From contig LDYB01000018.1 of NCBI GenBank assembly GCA_001442985.1, positions 143,513 through 207,512 on the forward strand: a DNA stretch of 64,000 nt, read 5' to 3'. The notes under the pieces were generated by a model. It had not been told where the DNA came from and did not search any database. It saw nothing but the letters and a program-made list of their open reading frames with translations. Below, piece by piece: positions 25,579 through 35,488 of this stretch. Position numbers and translations under genes: made by a program. Within the stretch, counting starts at the first letter, position 1. Each line of letters begins with the position of its first letter. The DNA is from Armatimonadetes bacterium DC (GTDB lineage Bacteria > Armatimonadota > Fimbriimonadia > Fimbriimonadales > GBS-DC).

Positions 25579-26430
25579 ATGCGGAACCTGTTTCGGTGGG
25601 AGACTATCGCGGGCGCTATCATCGGGGCGGTGGGAACGTTTTTGCTTTACGCCATTCCGGGTTATGCCTCACCCCAAGATTTACTGTTTCTTAGCGGTGC
25701 AGGGGCTGTGGTGGGAGGCGCCATCGGGGGGTTGGTGCGCTGGTGGCGTCAGCGGCGGGATTCTTACATGCTCCCGTTTTACCGCAAGGAGCATCTGCGC
25801 CTGCGTCAGATTGCCCAGCAGATTCGGAGCAACCTCCAGCGCATGACGGGGATTCGGGGGGCGTACCCGGAGTTAGACGAGATTCTGCGCAAGGACGCCG
25901 AGTTGCGGTGTCAGGCGTCGCGCCTGCGGATGACCATCGAGCGCGAGGCGCGTCGGGGGCTGTCGTGGTTAGACCATCTGGCGGTTGCCTCCGAAGCGCT
26001 TTATGAGGGGCTAAGCGGAGGCGGATTTCGGCGTGTGGATTGGGCATGGCGGGCGTATCGGGCGAAACTGGAGCGCGAGCTGAACGCGCTCGGACGCCGG
26101 CTGGAACGCAATCGCGACCCCTTGCTGGAAAGCTCGCTCAATCGCGCCTATCGCCAGAAAGCGCGCGAGCTGGCAAGCTTCCAGCAGCTTGAGCGCACCC
26201 TGCAAACGCTCGAAAACGAGTGCGCCACAATTGCCACCGGGCTGGAGAGCCTGCTGGTGGAGACGATTCGGCTCAGCACCGCGCCCCACCCGATTGCCAT
26301 CCCCACAGAGAACCTGCTGGAACCCCTGCGCCAGCAACTGGCAGCGTTTGAGCAGGCGCTCAAGGAGGCGTATCAGCCCACGCCCGACACCCAGGTGTTT
26401 CTGGACACTACTGATTCGCCCGCACGATAG
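25579..26430 (+). CDS. Hypothetical membrane protein with long coiled-coil tail
   Basis: A 283-residue protein I do not recognise. Two hydrophobic segments near the N-terminus ([20 protein letters not shown] and [19 protein letters not shown]) are followed by about 200 residues of Arg/Glu/Leu-rich helical sequence that should form coiled coils in the cytoplasm. The ATG at 25579 sits 7 bases after TATAAT, so the mRNA is probably leaderless. The last 23 bases overlap the convergent mreB gene. Confidence 0.65.
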   Translation: MRNLFRWETIAGAIIGAVGTFLLYAIPGYASPQDLLFLSGAGAVVGGAIGGLVRWWRQRRDSYMLPFYRKEHLRLRQIAQQIRSNLQRMTGIRGAYPELDEILRKDAELRCQASRLRMTIEREARRGLSWLDHLAVASEALYEGLSGGGFRRVDWAWRAYRAKLERELNALGRRLERNRDPLLESSLNRAYRQKARELASFQQLERTLQTLENECATIATGLESLLVETIRLSTAPHPIAIPTENLLEPLRQQLAAFEQALKEAYQPTPDTQVFLDTTDSPAR

Positions 26431-27412
26431 CGTCTAACTCTTCCAGCGCGCGCCCTGTGCCAATCGCGACGCAGGAGAGCGGGTCTTCGGCGATATACAC
26501 AGGGATGTTGGTGGCGTGCGAGAGCAGTTTATCGAACCCGCGCAGCAGCGCACCGCCGCCGGTCAGCACAATCCCGCGCTCGATAATATCTGCCGCCAGT
26601 TCGGGGGGTGTCTCTTCCAGCACCGAGCGCACCTTCTCCACAATCTGGTTCACCGGTTCTGCCAGCGCGCTCCGAATCTCTTCGGAGTGAATCACCACCG
26701 TTTTGGGCAGACCCTCCACCAGATCGCGCCCGCGCACTTCCATCGTCAGTTCCTGTGGCAGGGGGTAAGCGGAGCCGATTTTGATTTTGATTTCTTCCGC
26801 GGTGCGCTCGCCTATCATCAGGTTATGGGCGACGCGCACATGGCGCATAATCGCCTCATCAAACTTATTGCCTGCAACGCGAATACTGCGACTAATCACA
26901 ATCCCGCCCAGCGAAATGACCGCAATATCGGTTGTGCCCCCGCCAATATCCACCACCATGTTGCCTCCGGGCTGGCTGATGGGCAATCCTGCACCGATGG
27001 CGGCTGCCATCGGCTCTTCAATTAGATGCACTTCGCCTGCACCTGCCTCTTTAGCCGCTTGAATCACCGCGCGGCGTTCCACATCCGTCGCGCTGGAGGG
27101 CACGCACACCAGCATGCGTGGATTGAAAAAGCGCCGCCTGCCCAGCACTTTGTCAATCACATAGCGGAGCATCTCCAGGGTGATGGAATACTCGGCAATC
27201 ACCCCGTTTTGCAGGGGGCGGATGGCGACGATGTTGCCTGGGGTGCGTCCCAGCATCAGGCGCGCCTCTTCGCCCACTGCCAGCACCTTGTTGGTGGTTT
27301 GCGAGATGGCGACCACCGACGGCTCGCGGAGCACAATCCCGCGCCCCCGCTGATACACCAGCAGGTTCGCCGTACCGAGGTCCACGCCCAGTTCGGCTTG
27401 CAATCGGAACAT
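26408..27412 (-). CDS. mreB: Rod shape-determining protein MreB
   Basis: A 334-residue bacterial actin. It starts [19 protein letters not shown] (phosphate 1 loop). The phosphate 2 loop is [18 protein letters not shown], and the adenosine motif [17 protein letters not shown] is intact. MreB filaments run under the inner membrane and guide lateral wall synthesis. The ATG overlaps the stop of murA (TGATG), so shape control and peptidoglycan precursor synthesis are translated together. mreC and mreD are not adjacent. Confidence 0.97.
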   Translation of the reverse strand: MFRLQAELGVDLGTANLLVYQRGRGIVLREPSVVAISQTTNKVLAVGEEARLMLGRTPGNIVAIRPLQNGVIAEYSITLEMLRYVIDKVLGRRRFFNPRMLVCVPSSATDVERRAVIQAAKEAGAGEVHLIEEPMAAAIGAGLPISQPGGNMVVDIGGGTTDIAVISLGGIVISRSIRVAGNKFDEAIMRHVRVAHNLMIGERTAEEIKIKIGSAYPLPQELTMEVRGRDLVEGLPKTVVIHSEEIRSALAEPVNQIVEKVRSVLEETPPELAADIIERGIVLTGGGALLRGFDKLLSHATNIPVYIAEDPLSCVAIGTGRALEELDAIVRANQ

Positions 27413-28707
27413 CAGGCTTCTGACGCCTCCCCTAAAGGTGTTGCGACGGCGTATGGGTAGACACGCTGAATTTGCGCCCCTAAGGATTGCAGCTTGGCTT
27501 CCAGATTCTCGTAGCCCCGATCGATGTGGCTAATCTCCTGAATCCGGGTTGTGCCCGTCGCGGCGAGAGCCGCCACCACCAGCGCCGCGCCGCCGCGCAG
27601 GTCCGTCGCGCGCACAGTCGCCCCGCGCAGCTGCTTGACCCCATTAATAAAAATCGTGCGCCCCTCCGCCACGATGTCCGCACCCATTTTACGCAGCTCG
27701 GGCACATGCTGGGTGCGGTTTTCGTAGATGGTCTCCAGCACTTTAGACGCGCCCTGCGCCATGGTCAGATAGGCGCACATGGGTTGCTGCAGGTCGGTGG
27801 GGAATCCGGGGTAGGGCATCGTGCGGATATCCACGCCCTGCAGCGGGTCGCGCGCACGGATTCGGGCACTGTCTTCGCTTTCTTCAATCTCCACGCCCGA
27901 CTCGCGGAGTTTCGCAAACAGCGCGTGCAGGTGTTCAGGAATAATATGCTCCAGCGTGATGTCGCCGCGCGTGATGGCGCCCGCCAGCACGAAAGTGCCC
28001 GCCTCCAGCCGGTCGGGGATGACCGAAAACTCCACATAGGGCTTCAATCCCGTGACTCCCTCGATATAAATCGTGCTGGTGCCTGCGCCCTCAATTCGGG
28101 CGCCTGCCGCGTTCAAAAAGTTCGCCAGATTGACCACTTCGGGTTCCATCGCGGCGTTTTCAATAATTGTCAGCCCGTCCGCCAGCACGGCAGCGGTCAT
28201 CAGCTGCTGGGTGGCACCCGCGCTGGGCATATCCAGATAGATTCGGGCGCCTTTCAGACGCGAGGCGGTGGCGCGATAGAGAGACTCCGACTCCTCAATC
28301 GTGGCGCCCAGCTCGCGCAAGCCCCGGATGTGGAAGTTGACCGGACGCGCCCCAATCTGGCAACCGCCCGGATGCGGCATGTTCGCATAGCCCAGCCGCG
28401 CCAGCAGGGGACCAAAAATGTAAAACGACGCCCGCATGCGATTAACCCGCTCCGGGTTCGGACTGGCGTGCGACAGCGAGCGCGTCTCCATCCACAAACT
28501 ATTCCCCTGCCACTCAAAACGCACCCCCAGATCAGCGAGCAGCGCCATCATCGTCTCCACATCCTCTATTCGGGGCACATTGTGGAGCAAGACCTCGCCG
28601 TTAATCAGCAACGCGCCCGCCATCAGAGCCAGTGCGCCGTTTTTGCTGCCACTGATAGAGACGCTACCTTTTAAAGGAACTCCGCCGTGAATTTCGTAAA
28701 TTTCCAA
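27412..28707 (-). CDS. murA: UDP-N-acetylglucosamine 1-carboxyvinyltransferase
   Basis: A 431-residue enzyme for the first committed step of peptidoglycan synthesis, adding enolpyruvate from PEP to UDP-GlcNAc. The N-terminal [16 protein letters not shown] and the active-site loop [16 protein letters not shown] with the PEP-reactive Cys are present, so the enzyme should be fosfomycin-sensitive. TTG at 28707 is taken as the start: AAGGAGGA is 6 bases upstream and the product then begins LEIYEIHGG, as in other MurA proteins. An ATG at 28785 would add 26 unrelated residues. It is coupled to mreB. Confidence 0.95.
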   Translation of the reverse strand: MEIYEIHGGVPLKGSVSISGSKNGALALMAGALLINGEVLLHNVPRIEDVETMMALLADLGVRFEWQGNSLWMETRSLSHASPNPERVNRMRASFYIFGPLLARLGYANMPHPGGCQIGARPVNFHIRGLRELGATIEESESLYRATASRLKGARIYLDMPSAGATQQLMTAAVLADGLTIIENAAMEPEVVNLANFLNAAGARIEGAGTSTIYIEGVTGLKPYVEFSVIPDRLEAGTFVLAGAITRGDITLEHIIPEHLHALFAKLRESGVEIEESEDSARIRARDPLQGVDIRTMPYPGFPTDLQQPMCAYLTMAQGASKVLETIYENRTQHVPELRKMGADIVAEGRTIFINGVKQLRGATVRATDLRGGAALVVAALAATGTTRIQEISHIDRGYENLEAKLQSLGAQIQRVYPYAVATPLGEASEA

Positions 28708-28781
28708 CCTGTCTCCTCCTTGCGCGTGGTGTGCCTCCTGCATGGATAGTATGATTATACCTGTTCTCGTTTCACGGCTTT

Positions 28782-29789
28782 TCACGCGAGGGGTGCGCTG
28801 GCGCAGGCATCGAGGTCATAATCGTCGCGCTCGCCGCGTTTCAGGCGGAACCAGCCCGCCAGCGCAATCATCGCCGCGTTGTCCGTGCAGTAGCGTGGGG
28901 GTGGAATCAAGACTTCGATCCCCGCCTCGTGGCACGCTTCGCGGATTTGGGTTTGTAAAGCGGAGTTTGCCGCGACGCCGCCCACTACGGTCAGCACGGA
29001 GACGCCTTCTGCCTGCGCGGCGCGGACAGCTTTGCGCACCAGCACCTCCACCACCGCCTGCTGAAACGAGGCGCATAAATCCGCGAGTGTCTGCTCAGAA
29101 AGGGGCTTGGGCAACGCCTCCACCGTTCGCAACACGGCGGTTTTCAAGCCGCTGAAGCTGAAGTGGTGCGTGCCTTCCAGCCATGCGCGGGGAAATCGGA
29201 AGGCGTTCGGGTCGCCCCGTTTCGCCCAGCGGTCAATCGCGGGTCCGCCGGGGTAGCCCAGCTCCAGCAGGCGCGCCACTTTATCAAACGCCTCGCCTGC
29301 GGCATCGTCCAGCGTGTGCCCCAGCAGCTGGTAGTCGCCGTGTCCGTGAACCTTGACCAGCTCGGTGTGTCCTCCCGACACAATCATGGCGAGATGTGGG
29401 AACGGGATGGGGCGCTCTGGCTCGGTGAGAAACGCCGAGTAAAGATGCCCCTCCAGGTGGTGAACCCCCACAAACGGGATATTGAGCGCGAATGCGAGCG
29501 CTTTGGCGCAGGCAAGCCCCACCACCAGCGCGCCCACCAGTCCGGGGCGATTGGTGACGGCAATCCCTTCAATCCGGGCGAGCGGGATGCCCGCCTCGTC
29601 CAGCGCCTGCTGAAGCACGGGGTTCATGCGTTCCACATGCTGGCGTGCTGCCGCTTCGGGCACAACCCCGCCCCAGCGGGCGTGCAAATCTGCCTGCGAC
29701 GCCACCACACTGGAGCGCACATAACGCCCCTGCAAAACCGCCGCTGAGGTCTCGTCGCAACTGGTCTCGATGCCCAGAACCCAATCCAC
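28782..29789 (-). CDS. tsaD: tRNA N6-adenosine threonylcarbamoyltransferase
   Basis: A 335-residue enzyme that transfers threonylcarbamoyl to A37 of ANN-decoding tRNAs. The N-terminus VLGIETSCDETSAAVL and the metal site HHLEGH (His111, His115) are typical, as is VSGGHTELVKV. The start is GTG at 29789, directly after a TATAAT that overlaps the stop codon of the upstream gene. The gene may thus have a leaderless promoter of its own or be read from upstream. Partners TsaB, TsaC and TsaE are not in the window. Confidence 0.96.
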   Translation of the reverse strand: MDWVLGIETSCDETSAAVLQGRYVRSSVVASQADLHARWGGVVPEAAARQHVERMNPVLQQALDEAGIPLARIEGIAVTNRPGLVGALVVGLACAKALAFALNIPFVGVHHLEGHLYSAFLTEPERPIPFPHLAMIVSGGHTELVKVHGHGDYQLLGHTLDDAAGEAFDKVARLLELGYPGGPAIDRWAKRGDPNAFRFPRAWLEGTHHFSFSGLKTAVLRTVEALPKPLSEQTLADLCASFQQAVVEVLVRKAVRAAQAEGVSVLTVVGGVAANSALQTQIREACHEAGIEVLIPPPRYCTDNAAMIALAGWFRLKRGERDDYDLDACASAPLA

Positions 29790-29795
29790 ACCAAG

Positions 29796-29801
29796 ATTAT
29801 A
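29796..29801 (-). promoter_or_regulatory. Possible leaderless -10 box for tsaD
   Basis: TATAAT ends 6 bases before the GTG start. It overlaps the TAA stop of the upstream gene, so the match could be partly accidental. Confidence 0.4.
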
Positions 29802-30753
29802 CTGCTTCGCGGTCGTGGGCGCGGCGGCGATACTCCTCGACGCGTTTCAGGAGCCAGAAACTGCTACGCGCCAGCGCGTCGTCGCCGCATTCAGGGGCGA
29901 TGGGTTCGGGCGTGCGCCCCATCGCCAGATCGCGCATAAACTGCTCCACAAGGCGAAGACACTCTTCCATCTGCCGAATGTAATGCTGAGCCTGCTCATA
30001 CTCTGTGAGGGAGGGATTGGGCGTCCTGGATACCTGGCGCAGACGCGCTCGGAGACGCCGGGCAGGCAACACCCAACGCCAGTATAGCAGCGTGAAGAGA
30101 CCCAGTAATCCCGATACGCTCATGACGCCGTATTCCCCCAGCTGGCGGTACAGCGCGTTCTGCTTCTGCACTAAGAGGGTTTCCAGCGAGCGGTGCAGGT
30201 CGCCCAGCGCCCGGTTCAGGTTGTCCTGCGAATCGTGCCGAAAGGCGCGCAGGGTGGGCAGGTTCGGCGGCTGCTGGGCATCGGAAAATGCCAGAAACTC
30301 GCCCAGAATCGAGTCGATGCGTCGCCACTCGGTACACACGCGCGTGAGGTTCCAGAAAAACTCTGGCGAACCGCCCGTGCTTTCCCACACCTGCAGCTGT
30401 TCCAGCATCGCTTGTGAGGCGCTCTCCATTTCAGCAAAAGCCTCCTTGAACTCAGCGCGAATCGCGTCGGGATTGTAGCCTGCGGTACGCACAGCGTCAT
30501 GCTGGGCAGACGCCAGCTCCAGCAGGAGCCGCTCGGTGTTCAGGAGCGCGCGCTCAAACTGATTCAGAGTGCTGAAGGTGTGCAGGCTGTCGTCATAGAG
30601 GCGCTGAAGCTGCTGCAGGCTCTGGAAGACGCCCGTCAACCCCACTCCGCACAGCACCACCATAAAAGCCCACAGCGCGGAGTACCCAGCACGCCTGTAC
30701 CGTTGCCACATCCCAGTAAGGGGGTTGTTCCATACCCGGCGCCAATTTTGCAA
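29797..30753 (-). CDS. Hypothetical two-helix membrane sensor-like protein
   Basis: A 318-residue protein with a transmembrane helix at about 25-45 (LWAFMVVLCGVGLTG). An extracytoplasmic helical domain of about 160 residues follows, then a second helix at about 205-225 (VSGLLGLFTLLYWRWVL) and about 90 cytoplasmic helical residues. The layout is that of a four-helix-bundle sensor as in chemoreceptors, but no HAMP, kinase, GGDEF or methyl-accepting domain follows. It ends 7 bases before tsaD on the same strand. The function is unknown. Confidence 0.7.
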   Translation of the reverse strand: MQNWRRVWNNPLTGMWQRYRRAGYSALWAFMVVLCGVGLTGVFQSLQQLQRLYDDSLHTFSTLNQFERALLNTERLLLELASAQHDAVRTAGYNPDAIRAEFKEAFAEMESASQAMLEQLQVWESTGGSPEFFWNLTRVCTEWRRIDSILGEFLAFSDAQQPPNLPTLRAFRHDSQDNLNRALGDLHRSLETLLVQKQNALYRQLGEYGVMSVSGLLGLFTLLYWRWVLPARRLRARLRQVSRTPNPSLTEYEQAQHYIRQMEECLRLVEQFMRDLAMGRTPEPIAPECGDDALARSSFWLLKRVEEYRRRAHDREAV

Positions 30754-31018
30754 AGGGAGCGCGTGCTATTCCCCTGTGCGTACTCTGCTGGTTTCTGCCG
30801 CGTGGGCGCGGCGCCCCTCCTCTCATACTTTGTAAGGGACGCAGGAACCGCCTCCACACAGGCATGCGTAGGGGCGCGGTTGCCGCGCCCTGCGTGGCGA
30901 AACCCCCAGCGCCAGGAAAGCGATATGAGCATCCTTGCAACAGAGCAGGGGCAGCTTCCACTGGCAAGCACGCACGCTTTTACGATTTCGCGGCTTGCTC
31001 GTGTTCTGAAACAGCCTC
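30754..31018. other. Intergenic region with a palindromic repeat
   Basis: About 265 bases with no gene. GTAGGGGCGCGG...CCGCGCCCTGCG near 30868-30893 is a palindrome related in style to the repeats at 16470-16636. Confidence 0.5.
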
Positions 31019-33184
31019 TCAGGGGTCCTCTGAAGCGTCTCTGAAGAAACGCCGCTTATGCTCTTCCACCTGCTTTCGGAACTCTTCGGGCAGGTTCTCC
31101 AGCGTGAACGGATCGACGCCCGCCACCCGCTCAAAATCGGTCAGCCCTGTGTCCCGTTCGCTGACACTTATCGTGAAGGCGCCAACGCGCACAGTGAGCG
31201 CGTATCGCTTTCGATTCGCCAGTAGCATCACTGTCGCACGATACCGTTCATATTCCTGCTGAGAGAAGTCGCTGAGCAATTGAGAGGACGATTCATATTT
31301 GGCGAATCGTTCTGTCATTGCGAAGCGCAGAGCATCATGAAACGAGGACCATACCCCCGCACGGCGTTCCGTGAAAGCACCGAGTTTCGTTCTTGCTGAA
31401 AGCGAAATTTGGGCATCTTCCGGGATGCCGTTTGGAAAGAGCGGGTGAAGCCAGCCGTACCTCAGGATGCCCGCAGCCTCTGGCACGCGCGCGTTGGTTC
31501 CTTGCTCTTGCGTTACGGAGATGTATTTGTAAACATAATACAGTTCCCGGAACAGCTGCTCTCGCGATGGTCGTGAGAGCTGATTCAACGCGATGCTTTC
31601 GCCTGTTAGCAGCGCCTGACGCTGGGCTGGAGTCAGGCTCAGCAAAAAAGCGGTCGCTCGCGGCGACATAAAGGAAAATTCCCTGTCGAGAAGTTGAACA
31701 TAGGTATACGCCACGCTTTGCCGACGCTGGTGTGTTATCGCGGCGAACTCCAGAAAGTGTTGCAGGCGCAAGTGCTTGTCCTTCAGAATCTGGTGCATCA
31801 GGCGGCTCAGGGCAATCCGATCTACGCGTGGCAACCAGCCATAAGAGGACCACTTCGGTCTGAGGGAAACAGCCTTCTCCGTTTCGCGCTCTTCGTAAGT
31901 CGTCATCAGCGTGCGCACATAGAGGTTGAGTGGGGTTTGCCCTTCAATGTAGTCTTCTATCAGATTCGCCAGCGACTCGTTCACCAGCGCAACGAGGTTT
32001 TTTTTCTTGTGCTGGGCATAGGTCAGCAACACATCGGAAGGGACGAGCGTGAGCGGCTCTGTGCGGGCAGGGTCCAGCAGAGCGGGCAACGCCTCAGCTT
32101 CCGCCATGCGGAAAAACGCGCGCGCGGCGTCCCCAAACTGGCGCGTCTGCTCACTCCACTCAATTTTGTCAATAGCAGGGAGCTTTGGCTCGTCCAGCGC
32201 TTCCTGAAGCACCAGAATCTCCTCGTTGAGGAACGCTGCGAGGCGAATTGCCTGCTGGCTCTCGTCGGTGAGCAAGAGCGTTATCCACAGAGACGCAACG
32301 CCGTAACGCTCCACCTCAAGGTAGACACAGCTGTAAATGCCTTCCGCTTCCATCGCTTCACGCGCGTCGGAGTGACTGAAAAAGTGGGAGCGATAGCGCG
32401 ACTCGAATTCGTTCCAGAGTCCCTCGTCGAACCCCTCGGCGGAGCGCCAGAGGGTGCGCAACAATTCCCGTTCGCGCAGGTACTGCTCCAGAAGGGGTTG
32501 AACGGAGAAGCCAAAGGGGGTCAGGTAGCGCCCTGGTACATTACTGAACACGCGCTTCTCGCCCACAGGAATCTCCAGAAAGCGTTTCAGGTCTATCTGC
32601 TGGAGCAGGCGCGCAATCAGGCGGTATTCCGGATTCATTGCGTTGAAGGCTCTCTCTACGGTCCTGTGCGTGTCGCTATCCAGCTCTGTTTGCGTCGGAT
32701 CGTGTTTATCAAGGGCATTTCTGATAACCTGTCTTATCTGGCTGAACTGGGTGCGCAGCTGTTCAGCAGTCAACGGCTCGGCGAGCGCTCGGAACCGCTC
32801 GCTGAAAAAGAGTTCGCGCCACCGTTGCAGAATCTGGGCGTCGTCTTCGGCGCGGCGACGCTGGGCGACGCGCGGCGTGCGCGTGAGCCGATGGCTCCCA
32901 TCCTCTTGCTCCACCCACTCGCCGTCGGTTACATACGCCAGATGCTCCATCAACTCCTTGAGCGGCATCGCCTCCACCGCCACCAGCACGAACTCGTCGC
33001 GAATGGGCGGGGCGGCAGTCAGGCGCACGCCCGTTTGTCGGGAAAGCGCCTCCAGCAACTGCTTGACGGTAATTGCAGACTGGCGGAAGGTGATGGGCTG
33101 TTCAAAGTCTGCCACCTGAGGCGACGCCAGTGCGAAGAAACTCACCATTCCCCACAGAACCGTGCCACGGCACGATAGGCGCAT
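31019..33184 (-). CDS. Secreted protein with N-terminal STN-like domain (paralogue of 14463-16472)
   Basis: A 721-residue exported protein. The first 25 residues are a signal peptide (TVLWGMVSFFALASPQVA). Residues about 30-105 form an STN-like domain (ITVKQLLEALSRQTGVRL ... GEWVEQEDGSHRL). The remaining 600 residues are unrecognised, but share segments such as LTPAQRQALLTGE with the protein at 14463. Four or more stretches are rich in Arg/Glu helices. AGGAGGT lies 7 bases before the ATG. No secretin or TonB-receptor domain is present, so the STN domain must act as a stand-alone binding module. Confidence 0.8.
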   Translation of the reverse strand: MRLSCRGTVLWGMVSFFALASPQVADFEQPITFRQSAITVKQLLEALSRQTGVRLTAAPPIRDEFVLVAVEAMPLKELMEHLAYVTDGEWVEQEDGSHRLTRTPRVAQRRRAEDDAQILQRWRELFFSERFRALAEPLTAEQLRTQFSQIRQVIRNALDKHDPTQTELDSDTHRTVERAFNAMNPEYRLIARLLQQIDLKRFLEIPVGEKRVFSNVPGRYLTPFGFSVQPLLEQYLRERELLRTLWRSAEGFDEGLWNEFESRYRSHFFSHSDAREAMEAEGIYSCVYLEVERYGVASLWITLLLTDESQQAIRLAAFLNEEILVLQEALDEPKLPAIDKIEWSEQTRQFGDAARAFFRMAEAEALPALLDPARTEPLTLVPSDVLLTYAQHKKKNLVALVNESLANLIEDYIEGQTPLNLYVRTLMTTYEERETEKAVSLRPKWSSYGWLPRVDRIALSRLMHQILKDKHLRLQHFLEFAAITHQRRQSVAYTYVQLLDREFSFMSPRATAFLLSLTPAQRQALLTGESIALNQLSRPSREQLFRELYYVYKYISVTQEQGTNARVPEAAGILRYGWLHPLFPNGIPEDAQISLSARTKLGAFTERRAGVWSSFHDALRFAMTERFAKYESSSQLLSDFSQQEYERYRATVMLLANRKRYALTVRVGAFTISVSERDTGLTDFERVAGVDPFTLENLPEEFRKQVEEHKRRFFRDASEDP

Positions 33185-33234
33185 CTCAGCGACCTCCTGT
33201 GGGACAATTTAGGACAGGTACTGGAAAAATCCTG

Positions 33235-34458
33235 CTACTTTCGTCCCAGAATGTTTTTGAGAATCACGGCGCCGCCCGCGTCGCCTTCCACATTCACCAT
33301 CGTGCGGAACATGTCCAGAATGCGGTCTACCGCCAGAATCAGCCCGATGCCCTCAATCGGCAGGTTGACGGCTTGAAGCACAATCACCATCGTGAACAGT
33401 CCCGCGCTGGGGATGCCCGCCGCGCCAATCGCTGCGAGAGTCGCCGTAAAAAGCACCACAATCTGCTGGGCGAAGGTGAGTTCAATCCCGTAAGCCTGCG
33501 CAATAAACAGCGCGGCGACCGCCTCATAGAGCGCCGTGCCGTCCATGTTCACCGTCGCGCCAATCGGGATGCTGAAACGGCTGATGTAGGGGGGCACTTC
33601 CAGCTCATTTTCCACGACGCGCATCGTGACGGGCAGGGTGGCGGCGCTGGAGCTGGTGGTGAGCGCAGTCAGCATCGCCTGCGCGATTCCTGCGAAAAAG
33701 CGCCACGGGGGCATGCCTCCCAGCAGCCACACCAGCGCAGGCAGCACCACCAGCCCGTGAAACGCCAGCCCGCCCAGCACCACGCCCATATATTTCGCCA
33801 GCGGGAGGAGCGCGTCCGTGCCCGCCTGACCCAGCGTGCGCATCAACAGCAGCGCGACCCCGACGGGCAACAGGCGCAATACCCAGCGCACCACCACCAT
33901 CGCCATCTCAAGCACCTCGTCCACGAAACGGCGCACCGTGGCGCTACTGTCGCCCATCAGGTTCAGCGCAATCCCCACAATCAGGCTGAAACTGATAATC
34001 TGGAGCATGTCGCCCCGCGCGAGGGCGTCTATCGGGTTTGCAGGGATGAGGTTGCGCAATAAGTCGGCGAAGGTGGGCGGCTGTCCCTGCGCAATCTCTT
34101 TGGGCAGTTCCGATTTCGCCAGCGTTGCCCCGATGCCAGGGTCAAACAGGTTCACAATCACCAGTCCCAGCGCCGCCGCCAGCACGGTGGTACTCAGATA
34201 GTAAGTGAACGCCAGACTTCCCAGGCGCCCCAGATAGCGCGTGTCCAGGCTGGCTGCGGCGCTAATCAGCGACGCCATAATCAGGGGCACGATAATCATG
34301 CGCAGTAGCCGAATAAACAAATCCGCCCCAAGCGCTACCACAGCATACTGGGGCGACTCCACACCAACCGTTTTGTTCAACACCAGCCCGCCAACTAAGC
34401 CAACGAGGATGCCTGCCAACACCCAGCGTACCGATACGAACTCGCCGCGCTTACTCAT
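33235..34458 (-). CDS. Dicarboxylate/amino acid:cation symporter (DAACS family)
   Basis: A 407-residue membrane transporter of the glutamate/C4-dicarboxylate symporter family. Visible signatures are the serine-rich re-entrant loop (TTSSSAATLPVTM), the NMDGT motif (IPIGATVNMDGTALYE) and the second hairpin loop (AAIGAAGIPSAGLFTMVI). These bind substrate and Na+ or H+. ATG 34458 is preferred over GTG 34470, because GAGG lies 6 bases upstream of it. It follows the GHMP kinase gene by 25 bases and probably shares its transcript. The substrate is not resolved. Confidence 0.93.
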   Translation of the reverse strand: MSKRGEFVSVRWVLAGILVGLVGGLVLNKTVGVESPQYAVVALGADLFIRLLRMIIVPLIMASLISAAASLDTRYLGRLGSLAFTYYLSTTVLAAALGLVIVNLFDPGIGATLAKSELPKEIAQGQPPTFADLLRNLIPANPIDALARGDMLQIISFSLIVGIALNLMGDSSATVRRFVDEVLEMAMVVVRWVLRLLPVGVALLLMRTLGQAGTDALLPLAKYMGVVLGGLAFHGLVVLPALVWLLGGMPPWRFFAGIAQAMLTALTTSSSAATLPVTMRVVENELEVPPYISRFSIPIGATVNMDGTALYEAVAALFIAQAYGIELTFAQQIVVLFTATLAAIGAAGIPSAGLFTMVIVLQAVNLPIEGIGLILAVDRILDMFRTMVNVEGDAGGAVILKNILGRK

Positions 34459-34483
34459 CGTTTGCCTCACATAACGGGGAAAC

Positions 34484-35485
34484 TCATGTAATCAACCCCG
34501 GCGCGAAGGGCGCCAGCGGGATGATTTTATCCGCGTGTGGTTTGAGCGCGCTGAGCGTCTTTTCGGGTTCCAGCGTGAGCAGGATAATCGTGCCCCCTGC
34601 ACCGCCTGCGCCTGCCAGTTTCGCGCCCAGCGCCCCATGCGCCCGCGCCACCTCCACCAGTTTGTCCAGCGACTCGCCGCTGCCGCCCAGCGAGCGAATG
34701 ATAGCATAGTTCTCATTCATCAGCTGGGCTAAGGTGTGCCAGTCCTGCTCCAGCAGGGCGGTGCGTCCGCGCCGTGCCAGACGCGCAATCTGTGCCATGC
34801 CCTCCACGACGGCGGTTTCGCCCGATTCCCAGCGTTCGCGCAGGGAGCGATGCACCGCGCCCGAAAATCGGGTACCGCCCGTGGTCGCCAGCCAGAGCGG
34901 GAGCGCGACACCCCGCAAGTAGGGCTGCAGCGATTCGACGGTCGCCAGCGGCTCGTCGGCGTCGCGCCCCAAGCCCTCCTTATCCCGAAAGTCCATCAGA
35001 TTGATGCCGCCAAAGACCGCCATATAGAAATCCTGATAGCCGCAGGCAACCTTGAGCAGTTCCGCTTCCACGCGGCGCACGCGCTCCGCCAGATGGTGCG
35101 GTGAGCGCCACAACTCATTCTGCGCCTGAAGCAAGCACGCCACAATCGCGGTCAGCAGCGCCGACGAGCCAGCCAGCCCCGACTGCGGGGGAATGTCGGT
35201 CTCAATGCGCAGGGCAAAGCGGGCACTCTCTGGCGTAAAGCCCAGTGCCATGAGCGCCACCCGACACACATCAAACTCGTCCCCCTGAAGCTCCAGTGTG
35301 TCGGGCACGACGGTTCGCTGGGGCGACTGGAACAGCAGATGTTCCGCTGGCTCCAGCGTACAGCGGGCGCGCAGGGGGATGGCGCACGAAATCACCGTGC
35401 CCCCATACATGTCGCTGGGGTTGCCGATAATCCCCGCGCGCCCGGGGACCGAACAGCGTATCGGCTGGCTCAGCGAGAGGCGCAT
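34484..35485 (-). CDS. GHMP-family sugar kinase
   Basis: A 333-residue small-molecule kinase of the galactokinase/homoserine/mevalonate/phosphomevalonate superfamily. Motif 1 is RAGIIGNPSDMYGG, motif 2 (ATP loop) is IPPQSGLAGSSALLTA and motif 3 is AKLAGAGGAGGTIIL. The PSDMYGG motif resembles glucuronokinase-like and heptose-7-phosphate kinase-like members rather than mevalonate kinases. The true substrate is uncertain. It lies 3 bases after the amidohydrolase gene, in one operon. Confidence 0.88.
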   Translation of the reverse strand: MRLSLSQPIRCSVPGRAGIIGNPSDMYGGTVISCAIPLRARCTLEPAEHLLFQSPQRTVVPDTLELQGDEFDVCRVALMALGFTPESARFALRIETDIPPQSGLAGSSALLTAIVACLLQAQNELWRSPHHLAERVRRVEAELLKVACGYQDFYMAVFGGINLMDFRDKEGLGRDADEPLATVESLQPYLRGVALPLWLATTGGTRFSGAVHRSLRERWESGETAVVEGMAQIARLARRGRTALLEQDWHTLAQLMNENYAIIRSLGGSGESLDKLVEVARAHGALGAKLAGAGGAGGTIILLTLEPEKTLSALKPHADKIIPLAPFAPGLIT

Positions 35486-35488
35486 GGC

